In this document: one piece after another, positions 15,222 to 23,484 of the stretch | How positions within the stretch are numbered: the stretch's first letter is position 1 | How the letters are laid out: every line of letters begins with the position of its first letter | Position numbers and translations under genes: made by a program | Origin: Candidatus Aminicenantes bacterium | Lineage (GTDB): Bacteria; Acidobacteriota; Aminicenantia; Aminicenantales; UBA4085 | Assembly (NCBI GenBank): GCA_026393855.1 | Contig: JAPKZJ010000014.1 | Coordinates: forward strand, 1-47,137 | Reading direction: 5' to 3' | DNA length: 47,137 bases | Notes under the pieces: generated by a model | Database searches by the model: none | The model's input: only the letters and a program-made list of their open reading frames with translations | Told to the model about the DNA's origin: nothing

Positions 15222-15927
15222 GCTTCCCGAAAAAAAGGCGGGCATTATCGCCTGTTCGGGCGAAGAGCTGGCCGAAGGGACGGTCACCCGGCTGGCGGCC
15301 CTTAAAGTGCTGGACGAGACGCGCCCCAGCGAGACGGTCACGTTGTGCCTCCCTCTCTTTCTGGCGGGCGGCCAAGGAGAGAGGACCTTCGCCCGGTTCT
15401 ATCCCACCATCACCGTGGACGGCTGCGGACTGCGATGCGCGGCCAAGGCCACCGAGCGATATTCGGCCAAGCCTGCCTCAAGCCTCGTCGTAACGGAGAT
15501 CGCTGAAGCCAAGGGCATCACCGGGATCGCCGGCCGCCGGCGATTGAACGAAGCCGGGGAAAAGGCGGTGGAAGCCGTCGCCGAAATCCTGCAAGCCGAA
15601 GTGGATCGAGTTTTGGGCCCTTCTCGGCGCGGTCCCCGCCGGGCCGATCAAAAGCCGGCCGCCGGCACGCCTCCAGTCGTTTGCTCCTGCGGATCCGGCC
15701 TGTCCGTCCTACCTTTGCAGATCGCCGGCCGCCGGGTCGAAGTCTTGGCCCTGCCCGCAATCTTCGAAGAGTTTTTCGGATCCGGCGGCCAGGATGATGA
15801 AACCGGGCTCCGAGACCTTTTAGCACGCGTGGCCGTCTATAACGAGATCCCGGCCGGGGAAGAGGCGGCCTGGCGGGATGCCCTTAGCCTGGAAGTCGAA
15901 GCCCGAACCCGCAAGGAGAAGCCATGA
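15214..15927 (+). CDS. DGC-domain protein with extra C-terminal domain (second copy)
   Basis: 237 residues. The N-terminal half repeats the DGC layout: IIACSGEELAEGT and ITVDGCGLRCAAKATERYS near residues 67-85. The C-terminal ~100 residues, after a Pro/Arg-rich linker, start with VVCSCGSGLSVLPLQIAGR and end in an acidic helical segment; I do not recognise this part. ATG 15214 has GGAG 7 nt upstream; the in-frame ATG at 15196 would overlap more. Coupled to the OsmC gene by ATGA. Probably works with the preceding DGC protein. Confidence 0.75.
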   Translation: MPKLPEKKAGIIACSGEELAEGTVTRLAALKVLDETRPSETVTLCLPLFLAGGQGERTFARFYPTITVDGCGLRCAAKATERYSAKPASSLVVTEIAEAKGITGIAGRRRLNEAGEKAVEAVAEILQAEVDRVLGPSRRGPRRADQKPAAGTPPVVCSCGSGLSVLPLQIAGRRVEVLALPAIFEEFFGSGGQDDETGLRDLLARVAVYNEIPAGEEAAWRDALSLEVEARTRKEKP

Positions 15928-16373
15928 GTCTGACGGCCGTCTATCATGCCGACGTAAAGTGGACGGGTGAGCACTGGGGGCATCTCCGCCTGGGCAACGG
16001 GCCGGAGATGCCGTTTTCGGCTCCGCCGGACGCGCAGGGCCACCCCGGCGTCCTCACCCCCGAGGACGCTTTCGTCGCCGCCGCGAATACTTGCGTCATG
16101 ATGATGTTCCTATGGGCCTGCGAAAGGTTCCGGCTTGACCTCCTGTCCTTTGAGTGCCGGGCGGAAGGGACCAAGCTCATTGAGCTGGACCGCACGGAGA
16201 CCTTCACAACCCTGCGGCTTAAGCCCCGCATCCGGATCGGCCTTAAGGGCGAGCGCCTCGACATCGTTTCCGCCCGCGCGGAGAAGGCTCTGGCCGCGGC
16301 CCGCAAGTACAGCCTGATCGCCAATTCCGTGAAGTCCGAGGTCATCATCGAAACCGAATTCCTCTATGAGTGA
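15924..16373 (+). CDS. OsmC-family protein missing the second catalytic cysteine
   Basis: 149 residues of the OsmC/Ohr fold. The first thiol is in FVAAANTCVMMMFLWACERF, in the central helix. In peroxidases of this family a second Cys follows in the C-terminal helix; here the matching stretch is ARKYSLIANSVKSE with Ser, so a canonical two-Cys peroxidase cycle is not possible. It may bind or carry a thiol ligand instead. Preceded by AAGGAG, coupled to the DGC gene upstream and overlapping the DUF169 gene downstream by 8 bp. Confidence 0.82.
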   Translation: MSLTAVYHADVKWTGEHWGHLRLGNGPEMPFSAPPDAQGHPGVLTPEDAFVAAANTCVMMMFLWACERFRLDLLSFECRAEGTKLIELDRTETFTTLRLKPRIRIGLKGERLDIVSARAEKALAAARKYSLIANSVKSEVIIETEFLYE

Positions 16374-17130
16374 CGCCCCCTGGTCGGCCGCCCTCGGAAA
16401 TGAGCTTCGCATCCTCACGGCCTTGCCGACCAAACCGGTCGCCGTTTATCTCATTCCCTCCCAAACCGAGCAACCGGAAAAGGCCGGATTCCGGCAACTC
16501 GAATCGCACCGTTGGTGCCAAGCCTTGATGCATGCCCGACACGGCAAGTCCGTCCGGCTCGAGGGCCGAGATTGCACCTGTCCGGCGGCCGCGGCTGCCT
16601 TCGGATTCAAGCCCCTTCCGGAAGGCTTGGCCGACGGGACCGGGCTCGTCGGTTTCGGGATCGTTCGATCTGCGGCGACGGGCCGGAATATGTTCCTGGG
16701 CATGCCGCATCTGCCCTCCGGTGCCTTCCAGGCCTTGGAAGCATGCCCGTTGTCGGACGCGCCGTCACCGCCCGACGTTATTGTTTTGGAAGGCCCCCCG
16801 GAATCGCTGATGTGGGTAGCCCTCGCCGATCTCGATCTAGAGGGCGGCGCTCGACGGCGCACGGACACGGCTGTCCTGCAAGCTACATGCGTCGACGTTG
16901 TTGTCATACCATACCTCGAGCGCAGGCTGAACTTTTCCCTCGGCTGTTATGGCTGCCGCGAGGCGACAGACCTGAGGCCCGGGGAAGCGGTCCTGGGATT
17001 CCCGGGCGATCGTTTGCCGGCCATCGTCGCCGCTCTCCGCGCTCTTCAGGAGAAGGCGATCCCCAGATCCCGGGCTAAAGCCGTCTATCAACATCATCAA
17101 GAAAAGGAGAATTCTCATGAAGGAAAATGA
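16366..17130 (+). CDS. DUF169-family protein (intact copy)
   Basis: 254 residues. Recognisable DUF169 landmarks: TKPVAVYLIP near the start, CTCPAAAAAFGFKPLPEGLA, DVIVLEGPPESLMW, TAVLQATCVD and LNFSLGCYGCREATDL. Conserved Cys pairs suggest a metal- or cluster-binding protein of unknown function. A second copy, broken by a frameshift, lies at 23477-24221 in the other ArsR operon. It overlaps OsmC by 8 bp and the CMD-like gene by 14 bp. Confidence 0.85.
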   Translation: MSDAPWSAALGNELRILTALPTKPVAVYLIPSQTEQPEKAGFRQLESHRWCQALMHARHGKSVRLEGRDCTCPAAAAAFGFKPLPEGLADGTGLVGFGIVRSAATGRNMFLGMPHLPSGAFQALEACPLSDAPSPPDVIVLEGPPESLMWVALADLDLEGGARRRTDTAVLQATCVDVVVIPYLERRLNFSLGCYGCREATDLRPGEAVLGFPGDRLPAIVAALRALQEKAIPRSRAKAVYQHHQEKENSHEGK

Positions 17131-17452
17131 CAAGTCCCCGATCGAAATCCTGGCCGAGGTTTCGCCCATCGCGGCTAAAACCTACATGGACCAACGGGCT
17201 GCGGTGATGGATAACCCGGAGGCAGAAGCCCTCTTGGCAAAAACCAAGTTGCTGATCGGTATCGGAGTCGCTTCGGCTCTCCAATCGAGCACGTGCACCC
17301 TCATGTGGGTCAAGCAGGCCCGTCACGCAGGAGCCAGCGAAGCGGAGATCGCCGAAGCCTTGATGACCGCCCGCCTCATGAAATCCGCCACGGTCAACGA
17401 CACCGCAGCCGAGGCCATGCAATGGCTGCTTGATCAGCGGAAGGAGGTTTGA
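17117..17452 (+). CDS. Carboxymuconolactone decarboxylase/AhpD-like protein with altered active site
   Basis: 111 residues, all-helical CMD fold: LLIGIGVASALQSSTCTLMWVKQARHAG followed by EAEIAEALMTARLM. AhpD enzymes use Cys-x2-Cys-x3-His; here the first Cys is Ser and the His is Trp, leaving one Cys, so AhpD-type disulfide chemistry is unlikely. AAGGAG lies 7 nt before the ATG. It sits between DUF169 and a ferredoxin gene and likely shares their pathway. Confidence 0.75.
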   Translation: MKENDKSPIEILAEVSPIAAKTYMDQRAAVMDNPEAEALLAKTKLLIGIGVASALQSSTCTLMWVKQARHAGASEAEIAEALMTARLMKSATVNDTAAEAMQWLLDQRKEV

Positions 17453-17453
17453 A

Positions 17454-18083
17454 ATGGCAAAAGACGAAACGTGGCATGGTATTCCCCGTAAGGACATCCC
17501 CTGGTTTCCAACCGTGGACGCCGACGCCTGCATCGGTTGTTCGTTGTGCTACATGACTTGTGGACGGAGCGTCTATGAAATGAGGGATAACAAAGCCGTA
17601 CCCGTCAAGGCCATGAATTGCATGGTCGGCTGCAGCACCTGCGGTACGGTATGCCCGGTGCAGGCCATCGGCTTCCCGGGCCACGACATGATTTGGAAGC
17701 TGGAACGCGAACACAAGATATTCAAGGTCGTGCACCAAGAAGCCAAAGAGAAGAAGGCGAAGCAAGATGCGGCCAAAGCCCGAGCGGCCGCGGAAGACGC
17801 CGTGGCCAAACTGACGACGCGCGTGCGCTTCGAAGTGGCTGGGGAGTTTGGCGACAAGCGCTTCTTGATTCAACTAGAGGAAATGATTAAGGAAAAGCCC
17901 GTCGACTTCATCAACGTACGCATGGACGTGCCTACTGTGCAAGGCGCGAGACAGAAAACGCCCTCGTTCATGTCCTTCGATGCCACTTCGACCGAACAAG
18001 AAGATATCCAGGACTTCTTACCGGCGGTGCGCGACTTGATCCGCCGCAACGGATTAACTCTGGTCAGCGAGAATAAGCTTTAG
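17454..18083 (+). CDS. Ferredoxin-domain protein with C-terminal extension
   Basis: 209 residues. The N-terminal ~80 residues form a two-[4Fe-4S] ferredoxin: CIGCSLCYMTC and CMVGCSTCGTVCP, preceded by PRKDIPWFPTVDAD, the same signature as the ferredoxin at 4656. A Lys/Ala-rich helix (~90-120) links to a C-terminal domain of ~85 residues that I do not recognise (MKEKP..FINVRMDVPTVQ; QEDIQDFLPAVRDLIRRNG). AAGGAGG 6 nt upstream sets ATG 17454. Last gene of the plus array begun by arsR. Confidence 0.82.
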   Translation: MAKDETWHGIPRKDIPWFPTVDADACIGCSLCYMTCGRSVYEMRDNKAVPVKAMNCMVGCSTCGTVCPVQAIGFPGHDMIWKLEREHKIFKVVHQEAKEKKAKQDAAKARAAAEDAVAKLTTRVRFEVAGEFGDKRFLIQLEEMIKEKPVDFINVRMDVPTVQGARQKTPSFMSFDATSTEQEDIQDFLPAVRDLIRRNGLTLVSENKL

Positions 18084-18160
18084 GAGCCGGGCCGGCATCC
18101 GACCGGACTGCCATACGTTAGAATAGGCGCCCGAACTAAAATCCGCCGGGATAAAATATA

Positions 18161-19093
18161 ATGAATCTACCGAACGGTGAGTCCTTTCCCCCTTCTGAAA
18201 CCCAGAGGCATGCCTCCTGGTTCAAAGAGAGACGTTTTGTCTTTTCCCTTGTTCTCACCGGGCTGATTTTCCTGATCGAATTCATCGGCGGATTTTGGAC
18301 GGGCAGCCTGGCCCTGCTTTCGGATTCGGCCCATGTCTTCCTGGATGCTTTTGCCCTCGGCTTGAGCTACCTCGCCATTCGCGCCGCGGCCCTGCCCCCC
18401 AACGACCGCCACACGTACGGGTACCACCGTTTGCAAGTGCTGGCGGCCCTGGCCAATGGAGCGACGCTGCTCCTCATCGCCGTGGAGATCCTGCGGGAAG
18501 CCTGGAGCCGCTTTCGCCACCCGGCCCCCATATCGGCGGGTCCGATGCTGGTGATCGCCGTCCTGGGACTCGCCGTCAACCTCGTTGTCGCCTTGGCCCT
18601 GCACAAACACGACCGGAACGATTTGAACACCCGCTCGGCCTTCTTGCACGTAATCGGCGACGCCGTCGCATCCATCGGGGTCATCGGGGCCGGCCTGGCC
18701 ATCCTGATCACGGGGGCTTTCTGGCTGGACCCGCTGGTCAGCGTGCTGATCGGACTGCTCATCTTGCTCAGCTCGGGGCGCATACTCAAGCAATCCGTCC
18801 ACGTCTTGGCCGAGGGCATGCCCGAAGGCATGACCGCGTCCGGCATCACTGATGTCCTGCGGCGAATGGCGGGCGTTATCGCAGTCCACGACTTGCACGT
18901 TTGGAGGGTCGCGCCCGGCTACATCGCCCTCAGCGCCCATGTCGTGATCGACGACCAGTTCCTCAGCCGAACCGCCGTGATCATGGACGCGCTTAAAAAA
19001 AGTCTGGATAAAGAATTCAACATCCGGCATGTCACGATTCAGTTTGAATGCGGCGACTGCGGCCAGGGCGGGGCATCCGGCCCGCAGCCGTAA
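18161..19093 (+). CDS. Cation diffusion facilitator (CzcD/ZntB-like metal exporter)
   Basis: 310 residues, six membrane segments and a cytoplasmic ferredoxin-like domain. Metal ligands are visible: SDSAHVFLDAFALG in TM2 and HVIGDAVASIGVI in TM5, the HxxxD pairs of Zn2+/Cd2+/Co2+ exporters. The cytoplasmic domain holds HDLHVWRVAPGYIALSAHV, and the tail ends in CGDCGQGG, a possible extra metal site. It lies 77 bp after the ferredoxin gene and is convergent with the porin. No clear Shine-Dalgarno; TAAAAT (18152-18157) is just upstream of the ATG. Confidence 0.9.
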   Translation: MNLPNGESFPPSETQRHASWFKERRFVFSLVLTGLIFLIEFIGGFWTGSLALLSDSAHVFLDAFALGLSYLAIRAAALPPNDRHTYGYHRLQVLAALANGATLLLIAVEILREAWSRFRHPAPISAGPMLVIAVLGLAVNLVVALALHKHDRNDLNTRSAFLHVIGDAVASIGVIGAGLAILITGAFWLDPLVSVLIGLLILLSSGRILKQSVHVLAEGMPEGMTASGITDVLRRMAGVIAVHDLHVWRVAPGYIALSAHVVIDDQFLSRTAVIMDALKKSLDKEFNIRHVTIQFECGDCGQGGASGPQP

Positions 19094-19125
19094 ACACATT
19101 CCATCGTCAAGGGAAGGGGCCGCTT

Positions 19126-20532
19126 TCACCAGGAATAGGCGGCTTGAATGAAGGGCCAATGGGCCGGTGACGCAGGTCCCGTGTTTCTCACAAAGCGGCC
19201 GGGGAAGAATCGGCCATAACCGCCCATCAATTCGAGGTGGCCGCCAAGCGTCCAGGTCGCGCGAAAGTCGAGCTCGTCGCCGAGTGTCGTTCCCGAGCGA
19301 CCGGAGGGATCCCGCCGCTGCACTTTAAGTCCCGTCGTATACCAAGCATCGGACGCCTGATCGAGGTTGAAATGATGGTACTCGACATTGAACAAGAGAT
19401 GGCGCTCCAGCTCGAGGCTTAAATCAAGCTCGGCGTCTCGCAAATTCGCCCAGAAAAAAAGATTCAAATACCCGTAGAAATAAATGTCGCGCCCTCCATA
19501 CACTCCGTCGAAAGTCCCGTGTACGCCATCCGCAGGGTTCGAGTCGCCCGAGCCCCAAGTGTATTGCCCTCCAAGCCTGGGCTTCCCCGCGACCGGCAGC
19601 GTAACGCCGAGCTTCCCGCTCGCGCCGAACGCGCGGAGGGTGTCTTTCCCATATCGTCCAAGCTGCGCGGTGAAGGTTGCGCTCGCGTCCAGAAAGCCGA
19701 ATGCCTGACCCTCGGCTTGAAGCCCGATCGAGTGCGAAAGGAGGTTGCCGGGGCCCGATTCCCCCGCCACCTTTCCGCTGCTGTCGCGCTTGAAGACATA
19801 GTAGAAATCGAGGCGGAACGGCAGCTCCTTGACGTGCCCATAGCCGACGAACGTCAGGAAGTGGTCGATGCTATGGTTCGGCCAGACATCGGCTTTGTAC
19901 GTCAGATACTTGCCTATCCAGGCGTCGATCCATACCCCCGGGGCGTCGATCTTCAGCATCGCCGCGTCCCAGGCGAAGCGGCCGGTATTCCCCCAATTGC
20001 CAGGCCCAAAGACCCGCTGGTCGCCGTATGAGATCTGCTGCCGTCCGACACGAAATCCGATCGAACTTCCGCCTATGCGCAACCACTCAACATAAAATTG
20101 GCGGATGTCCAGCGTGTCAGTGATCGGATTGCTCTGGGGGAAATCATCATCGGTGAACCGGGTGAGGAACGCGTGGGCATCTTGGAGCTGGAGGAAAAGA
20201 CGAGGTCCCTCTTTGAACCGGGCGGCCAAGTCCAGCCGGACCCGTTCGAGCAGAAGCCGATCGTGCCCTCCCGGCTCGTAGCCCTTAAGAGTGAACCCGT
20301 CGTCGGATTCGTATCTTATCCTCGCCTGCCCGCCGAAATCAAAAATCAAGGGCCCAACTCGCATATTTTTCAGATGAGACCAGAACTGAGCCGGGCTGGG
20401 GAGTGGCTTCGCCGGCCGCTCCTCCTCGGCCCGAGCGAGCATCGGCTGGATGAATAAAACGAACCCGACGGCCCACAGCAGCGCCCGCAGGCGCGCCGAC
20501 GGCGACTTCGGCTCGCGTCTTCGAGCGGTCAT
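19126..20532 (-). CDS. Outer-membrane porin, alginate-export-like
   Basis: 468 residues with a signal peptide (ALLWAVGFVLFIQPMLARA) and a long chain of amphipathic strands ending in Tyr-Ser-Trp, as in outer-membrane beta-barrels. RVGRQQISYGDQRVFGPGNW and the DARQFY-like DIRQFYVEWL are typical of the alginate_exp (AlgE-like) family. Such barrels in metal and degradative operons pass organic anions. It is the last gene of the ArsR2 operon, 7 bp after tauE. Confidence 0.82.
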   Translation of the reverse strand: MTARRREPKSPSARLRALLWAVGFVLFIQPMLARAEEERPAKPLPSPAQFWSHLKNMRVGPLIFDFGGQARIRYESDDGFTLKGYEPGGHDRLLLERVRLDLAARFKEGPRLFLQLQDAHAFLTRFTDDDFPQSNPITDTLDIRQFYVEWLRIGGSSIGFRVGRQQISYGDQRVFGPGNWGNTGRFAWDAAMLKIDAPGVWIDAWIGKYLTYKADVWPNHSIDHFLTFVGYGHVKELPFRLDFYYVFKRDSSGKVAGESGPGNLLSHSIGLQAEGQAFGFLDASATFTAQLGRYGKDTLRAFGASGKLGVTLPVAGKPRLGGQYTWGSGDSNPADGVHGTFDGVYGGRDIYFYGYLNLFFWANLRDAELDLSLELERHLLFNVEYHHFNLDQASDAWYTTGLKVQRRDPSGRSGTTLGDELDFRATWTLGGHLELMGGYGRFFPGRFVRNTGPASPAHWPFIQAAYSW

Positions 20533-20539
20533 GAAACGC

Positions 20540-21316
20540 CTATATGACTTTCAGCAAGTGGAGGATGATTTCGACCGCGAAGAACCACATGATGAAAGCA
20601 AATGCCACCTTCACGAACGACGGACTCGCCTTGACGGTCACGTGAGAACCGACGGCGGATCCAAGGGCGGCCGCGATCGCCGTTACGCCGATCAGCACGT
20701 ATTCGATGTGACCGACGGCCAAATGGCCCGCGCTTCCGACAATGGAACTAATGGTGACAATGAAGGCATTCGCGCCGGCCGCCTTCTGGGCGGAGTATCT
20801 GATGTAAAGAACGAGGAAAGGAAAGATGATGAGGCCGCCGCCGACCCCGATCAGACTGGACAAAACTCCGACCGCGAAGGAGAAGAGGATGATCGTCCCC
20901 CCCAAGCGCAACGACAGGCGCCTCACGGGCTGTTGGGTTTCGCGCTTGGTCGAAAAGATCATCAGGGCGCCCACGCCGAAGAGGAAGACGGAGAAAATGC
21001 CGAGCAGGAGGTTCTTGGGAGCCCGGCTGCTGAGCAGCGCCCCCAGGACGGAACCCGCGACGGTGCCGGGGAGGAAGACCGAGGAGAATTTGAAGTCCAC
21101 GAGCTTGTTCCGCGCAAAGACGATGGTGGCGACCAAGGCGGTCACGAGATTTAAAAAGAGGCTCGTGGAGATGGCCGAGCCAACCCCGTAGCCGAGCAGG
21201 ACAAGAACCGGCGTGTAGAGCGAACCGCCGCCCTTGCCGAACATGGAAAACACGACCGATACGGCCAGCACCGCAAAGAATGCGACGAGATGAGCTGTCG
21301 TCACGGCAAACCCCAA
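20540..21316 (-). CDS. TauE/SafE-family sulfite/sulfonate exporter
   Basis: 258 residues, eight membrane segments. Two repeats carry the family glycines: FSMFGKGGGSLYTPVLVLLG near the N-terminus and LSSLIGVGGGLIIFPFLVLY in the middle. TauE/SafE proteins move sulfite, sulfoacetate or related anions. The start is TTG 21316 or GTG 21304; neither has a strong Shine-Dalgarno, and both give the same first membrane segment. It lies 40 bp after the FmdE gene. Confidence 0.85.
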   Translation of the reverse strand: MGFAVTTAHLVAFFAVLAVSVVFSMFGKGGGSLYTPVLVLLGYGVGSAISTSLFLNLVTALVATIVFARNKLVDFKFSSVFLPGTVAGSVLGALLSSRAPKNLLLGIFSVFLFGVGALMIFSTKRETQQPVRRLSLRLGGTIILFSFAVGVLSSLIGVGGGLIIFPFLVLYIRYSAQKAAGANAFIVTISSIVGSAGHLAVGHIEYVLIGVTAIAAALGSAVGSHVTVKASPSFVKVAFAFIMWFFAVEIILHLLKVI

Positions 21317-21356
21317 AGACTGTGCGCCCCGACTGATGCCACGGCCAACGCGACCA

Positions 21357-21977
21357 TCAGTCCCTGGCTCCGGTCAGTCTTTCCTGACAGGGAATGCAGA
21401 CTTGTTTGCCGCCAATGATGCGGGCATAGCCTTCCACAACCATTTCGCCGCACCCGTCGCAGACCAAGCTCGAGAAGGAGTGCGGCCGATGCGGAATGAT
21501 GTATTTAAAGACCGGCCCCACGGAGAGAAGGGCCGCATCTGAAGCGGCCAGGACCCGCTGGACGAGCGGTTCGACAACCTCGGGCGGAACTTTGGAGGCC
21601 GGGATGCCTTTCTCCCGATATTCCTTGAAGAAATCCGTTTGCTTGTTGGCCAGCATGGCCTCGGCCTTCGGCGTGACGCGGACGGCGCGTCCGGTCGACG
21701 TCTCGACCAACGTGACGCCCCATTTGCCGAAGTGGAGCTTCTTGATGTTGCCCTTGCCGAACGTACACCCCGTAATCGTCTGAACCCCGTCGGCAAAACA
21801 GGTGGCGCAATGGTCCTCGCCGAGCTCGATGAGGGCAAGAAGTTGGCCGTCTTGGGCGCGCTCAACTTCCAGAGCATTCATAGCGGCGGCGCCGACGCGC
21901 AAGCCCATAGGCATGGCCGGGCACTTATGGCCGTGAAGCATGAGCCCTTGTTCGTAGTAATCTTTTGGATTGATCAT
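21357..21977 (-). CDS. FmdE-family protein, copy A
   Basis: 206 residues. The FmdE domain shows LHGHKCPAMPMGLRVG (~14-29), ELGEDHCATCFADGVQ with CxxC (~52-67), and TGCTFGKGN. The C-terminus is a zinc ribbon: CDGCGEMVVEGYAR...CIPCQ. FmdE was named for a subunit associated with formylmethanofuran dehydrogenase, but in bacteria the family is of unknown function and often sits with metal or anaerobic redox genes. AAGGAG precedes the ATG. Copy B is immediately upstream. Confidence 0.85.
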   Translation of the reverse strand: MINPKDYYEQGLMLHGHKCPAMPMGLRVGAAAMNALEVERAQDGQLLALIELGEDHCATCFADGVQTITGCTFGKGNIKKLHFGKWGVTLVETSTGRAVRVTPKAEAMLANKQTDFFKEYREKGIPASKVPPEVVEPLVQRVLAASDAALLSVGPVFKYIIPHRPHSFSSLVCDGCGEMVVEGYARIIGGKQVCIPCQERLTGARD

Positions 21978-22040
21978 GGTTATTCTCCTTGATCTATTTC
22001 GAAAATCTCCACGGATGGATTCGTCCGCAGCCCCCTCGAT

Positions 22041-22655
22041 TCAACGCAGATAGCCCGAGCAGGGGATGCAGACGGGCTTCCCGTCCAGGTAGCGGACATA
22101 GCGCTCGAAGACATACTCCCCACATTTTGAGCAGAGAGACTTGTTGAAGGAACCCTTGGGGGGCTGGTAGCGAAAATCGGGGCGTTGCTCGACCGAGAAG
22201 ATCGTTTCGTCGGCCAGGGACAGCGTCCAATCGATGGCTTCCTGGGTCACGGAGGCGGGAATACCGGACGGCTCGACGCCGCGCTTGCGATAGGCAAAGA
22301 ACTCGTGTTTCCCGAATTCGTCGATGAATCCGGCCTTAAGCGCGTATCTCTCGGAAGTTTTACCGGGGTACCAGAAAGTCGCCGCCAGCTTGCCCCAAGA
22401 GGTCTTTTCGATGAGCGTTTTGCCGAAGGTGGCCCCGGTGGCGGCTTGGATGCCGTCCATCAGGCAGGTTTGGGGATGGCCCTCTCCGAGCTCGCAAATC
22501 ACATGGAGGGTGTGGTCCCTCTCGCGGGCCGTTCCGAGGGCCCTCAAAGCCAGAAGGCCCATCCGATAACCGAGCGGCATAAATGGGCAGCGATGCCCAT
22601 GGAAGGTGAAGGCCCAATCGGGCGGCCCATAGAGCTGATGGATTTCAGTCGACAT
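22041..22655 (-). CDS. FmdE-family protein, copy B
   Basis: 204 residues, paralogue of copy A: FHGHRCPFMPLGYRMG (~18-33), ELGEGHPQTCLMDGIQ, TGATFGKTL, and a C-terminal zinc ribbon CSKCGEYVFERY...CIPCSGYL. Relative to copy A, the CATC segment has become PQTC and TGC has become TGA, so one putative metal-binding Cys is lost in each place. AAAGGAG lies upstream of the ATG. The tandem pair may form a heterodimer. Confidence 0.85.
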   Translation of the reverse strand: MSTEIHQLYGPPDWAFTFHGHRCPFMPLGYRMGLLALRALGTARERDHTLHVICELGEGHPQTCLMDGIQAATGATFGKTLIEKTSWGKLAATFWYPGKTSERYALKAGFIDEFGKHEFFAYRKRGVEPSGIPASVTQEAIDWTLSLADETIFSVEQRPDFRYQPPKGSFNKSLCSKCGEYVFERYVRYLDGKPVCIPCSGYLR

Positions 22656-22689
22656 GCGTGGTTTCTCCTTTCATCTGATTAGTGACCGC

Positions 22690-23484
22690 TTAGATCGCCA
22701 TTTCATAGAGACGCTCCACGAGCGGAGCCAGACGGTCGAGGCTTGACCTGATCTCCGCGCCGTCGCGGGCGGCTTCGGCCAGGGCATCGACGGCGAGAGA
22801 CAGTTGCGGCAACGCTTCTCGGTAGGCATCCCGGCCTGACGTGACCAGCGGGGGCGCCAGCAGAACGCCGTCCCTGGCGGCAAGGATGTCTTTAACCAAA
22901 GCAAGGGCTTTCTGTGGCTGTCCCACGGCCATGAAACTTCGGGCCAAGCCGACCTCCTTGCGCAGGATGGACATGGCATCAATGGCCAGGGTCACCCCGT
23001 TGGCTTCATGCATGGTCGCCAGCAGGCTACAAGCATGGGCGCAGGAAAGGAAGGCGGGCCGCCATTGGGCCGTTGAGATTTCTTTTCCCATCCGGGCGAT
23101 GTTAAGCCGAATGTCATCCAGCCGCTGGACCCAGGCCGGGTCCCCGGTGTAGCCTTCAGGCACGGACGCAGCATATTCCTTGGCCAGCTCAGCCCATAAC
23201 CTTTCGGCTTCGGATGCCTCCCCGGCCGCGGTTTCCTTGATCCCGGACCGCTCGGCCGCGTCCGCTTTGGCGATCTTCTGGACCGCTTGGCAAGCCGCCC
23301 GCATGTGCCGCCGAGCCTCTGACACACGCTGGTCAAATGATAGGCCGGAGGCGACCACGGTGCTGGTCAAAACAAAAGCTACGGCAAGAATGATTGCCGC
23401 CCGTCGTTTCAAATAGATCTTGGCCCCAGACGGAAAAACGGCCTTCAGCCATTCCCTGGGGGTCGGTTTCACGGCGTTATCCAT
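22690..23484 (-). CDS. Membrane-anchored helical protein of unknown function
   Basis: 264 residues. A membrane segment (AAIILAVAFVLTSTVVASGL, ~29-48) follows a basic cytoplasmic tail. The rest is predicted helical and likely periplasmic, with a CAHAC motif (~147-151) and repeated Ala/Leu heptads. I do not recognise the family. It overlaps the end of the broken DUF169 gene by 8 bp and has an AAGGAG ahead of its ATG. Confidence 0.65.
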   Translation of the reverse strand: MDNAVKPTPREWLKAVFPSGAKIYLKRRAAIILAVAFVLTSTVVASGLSFDQRVSEARRHMRAACQAVQKIAKADAAERSGIKETAAGEASEAERLWAELAKEYAASVPEGYTGDPAWVQRLDDIRLNIARMGKEISTAQWRPAFLSCAHACSLLATMHEANGVTLAIDAMSILRKEVGLARSFMAVGQPQKALALVKDILAARDGVLLAPPLVTSGRDAYREALPQLSLAVDALAEAARDGAEIRSSLDRLAPLVERLYEMAI

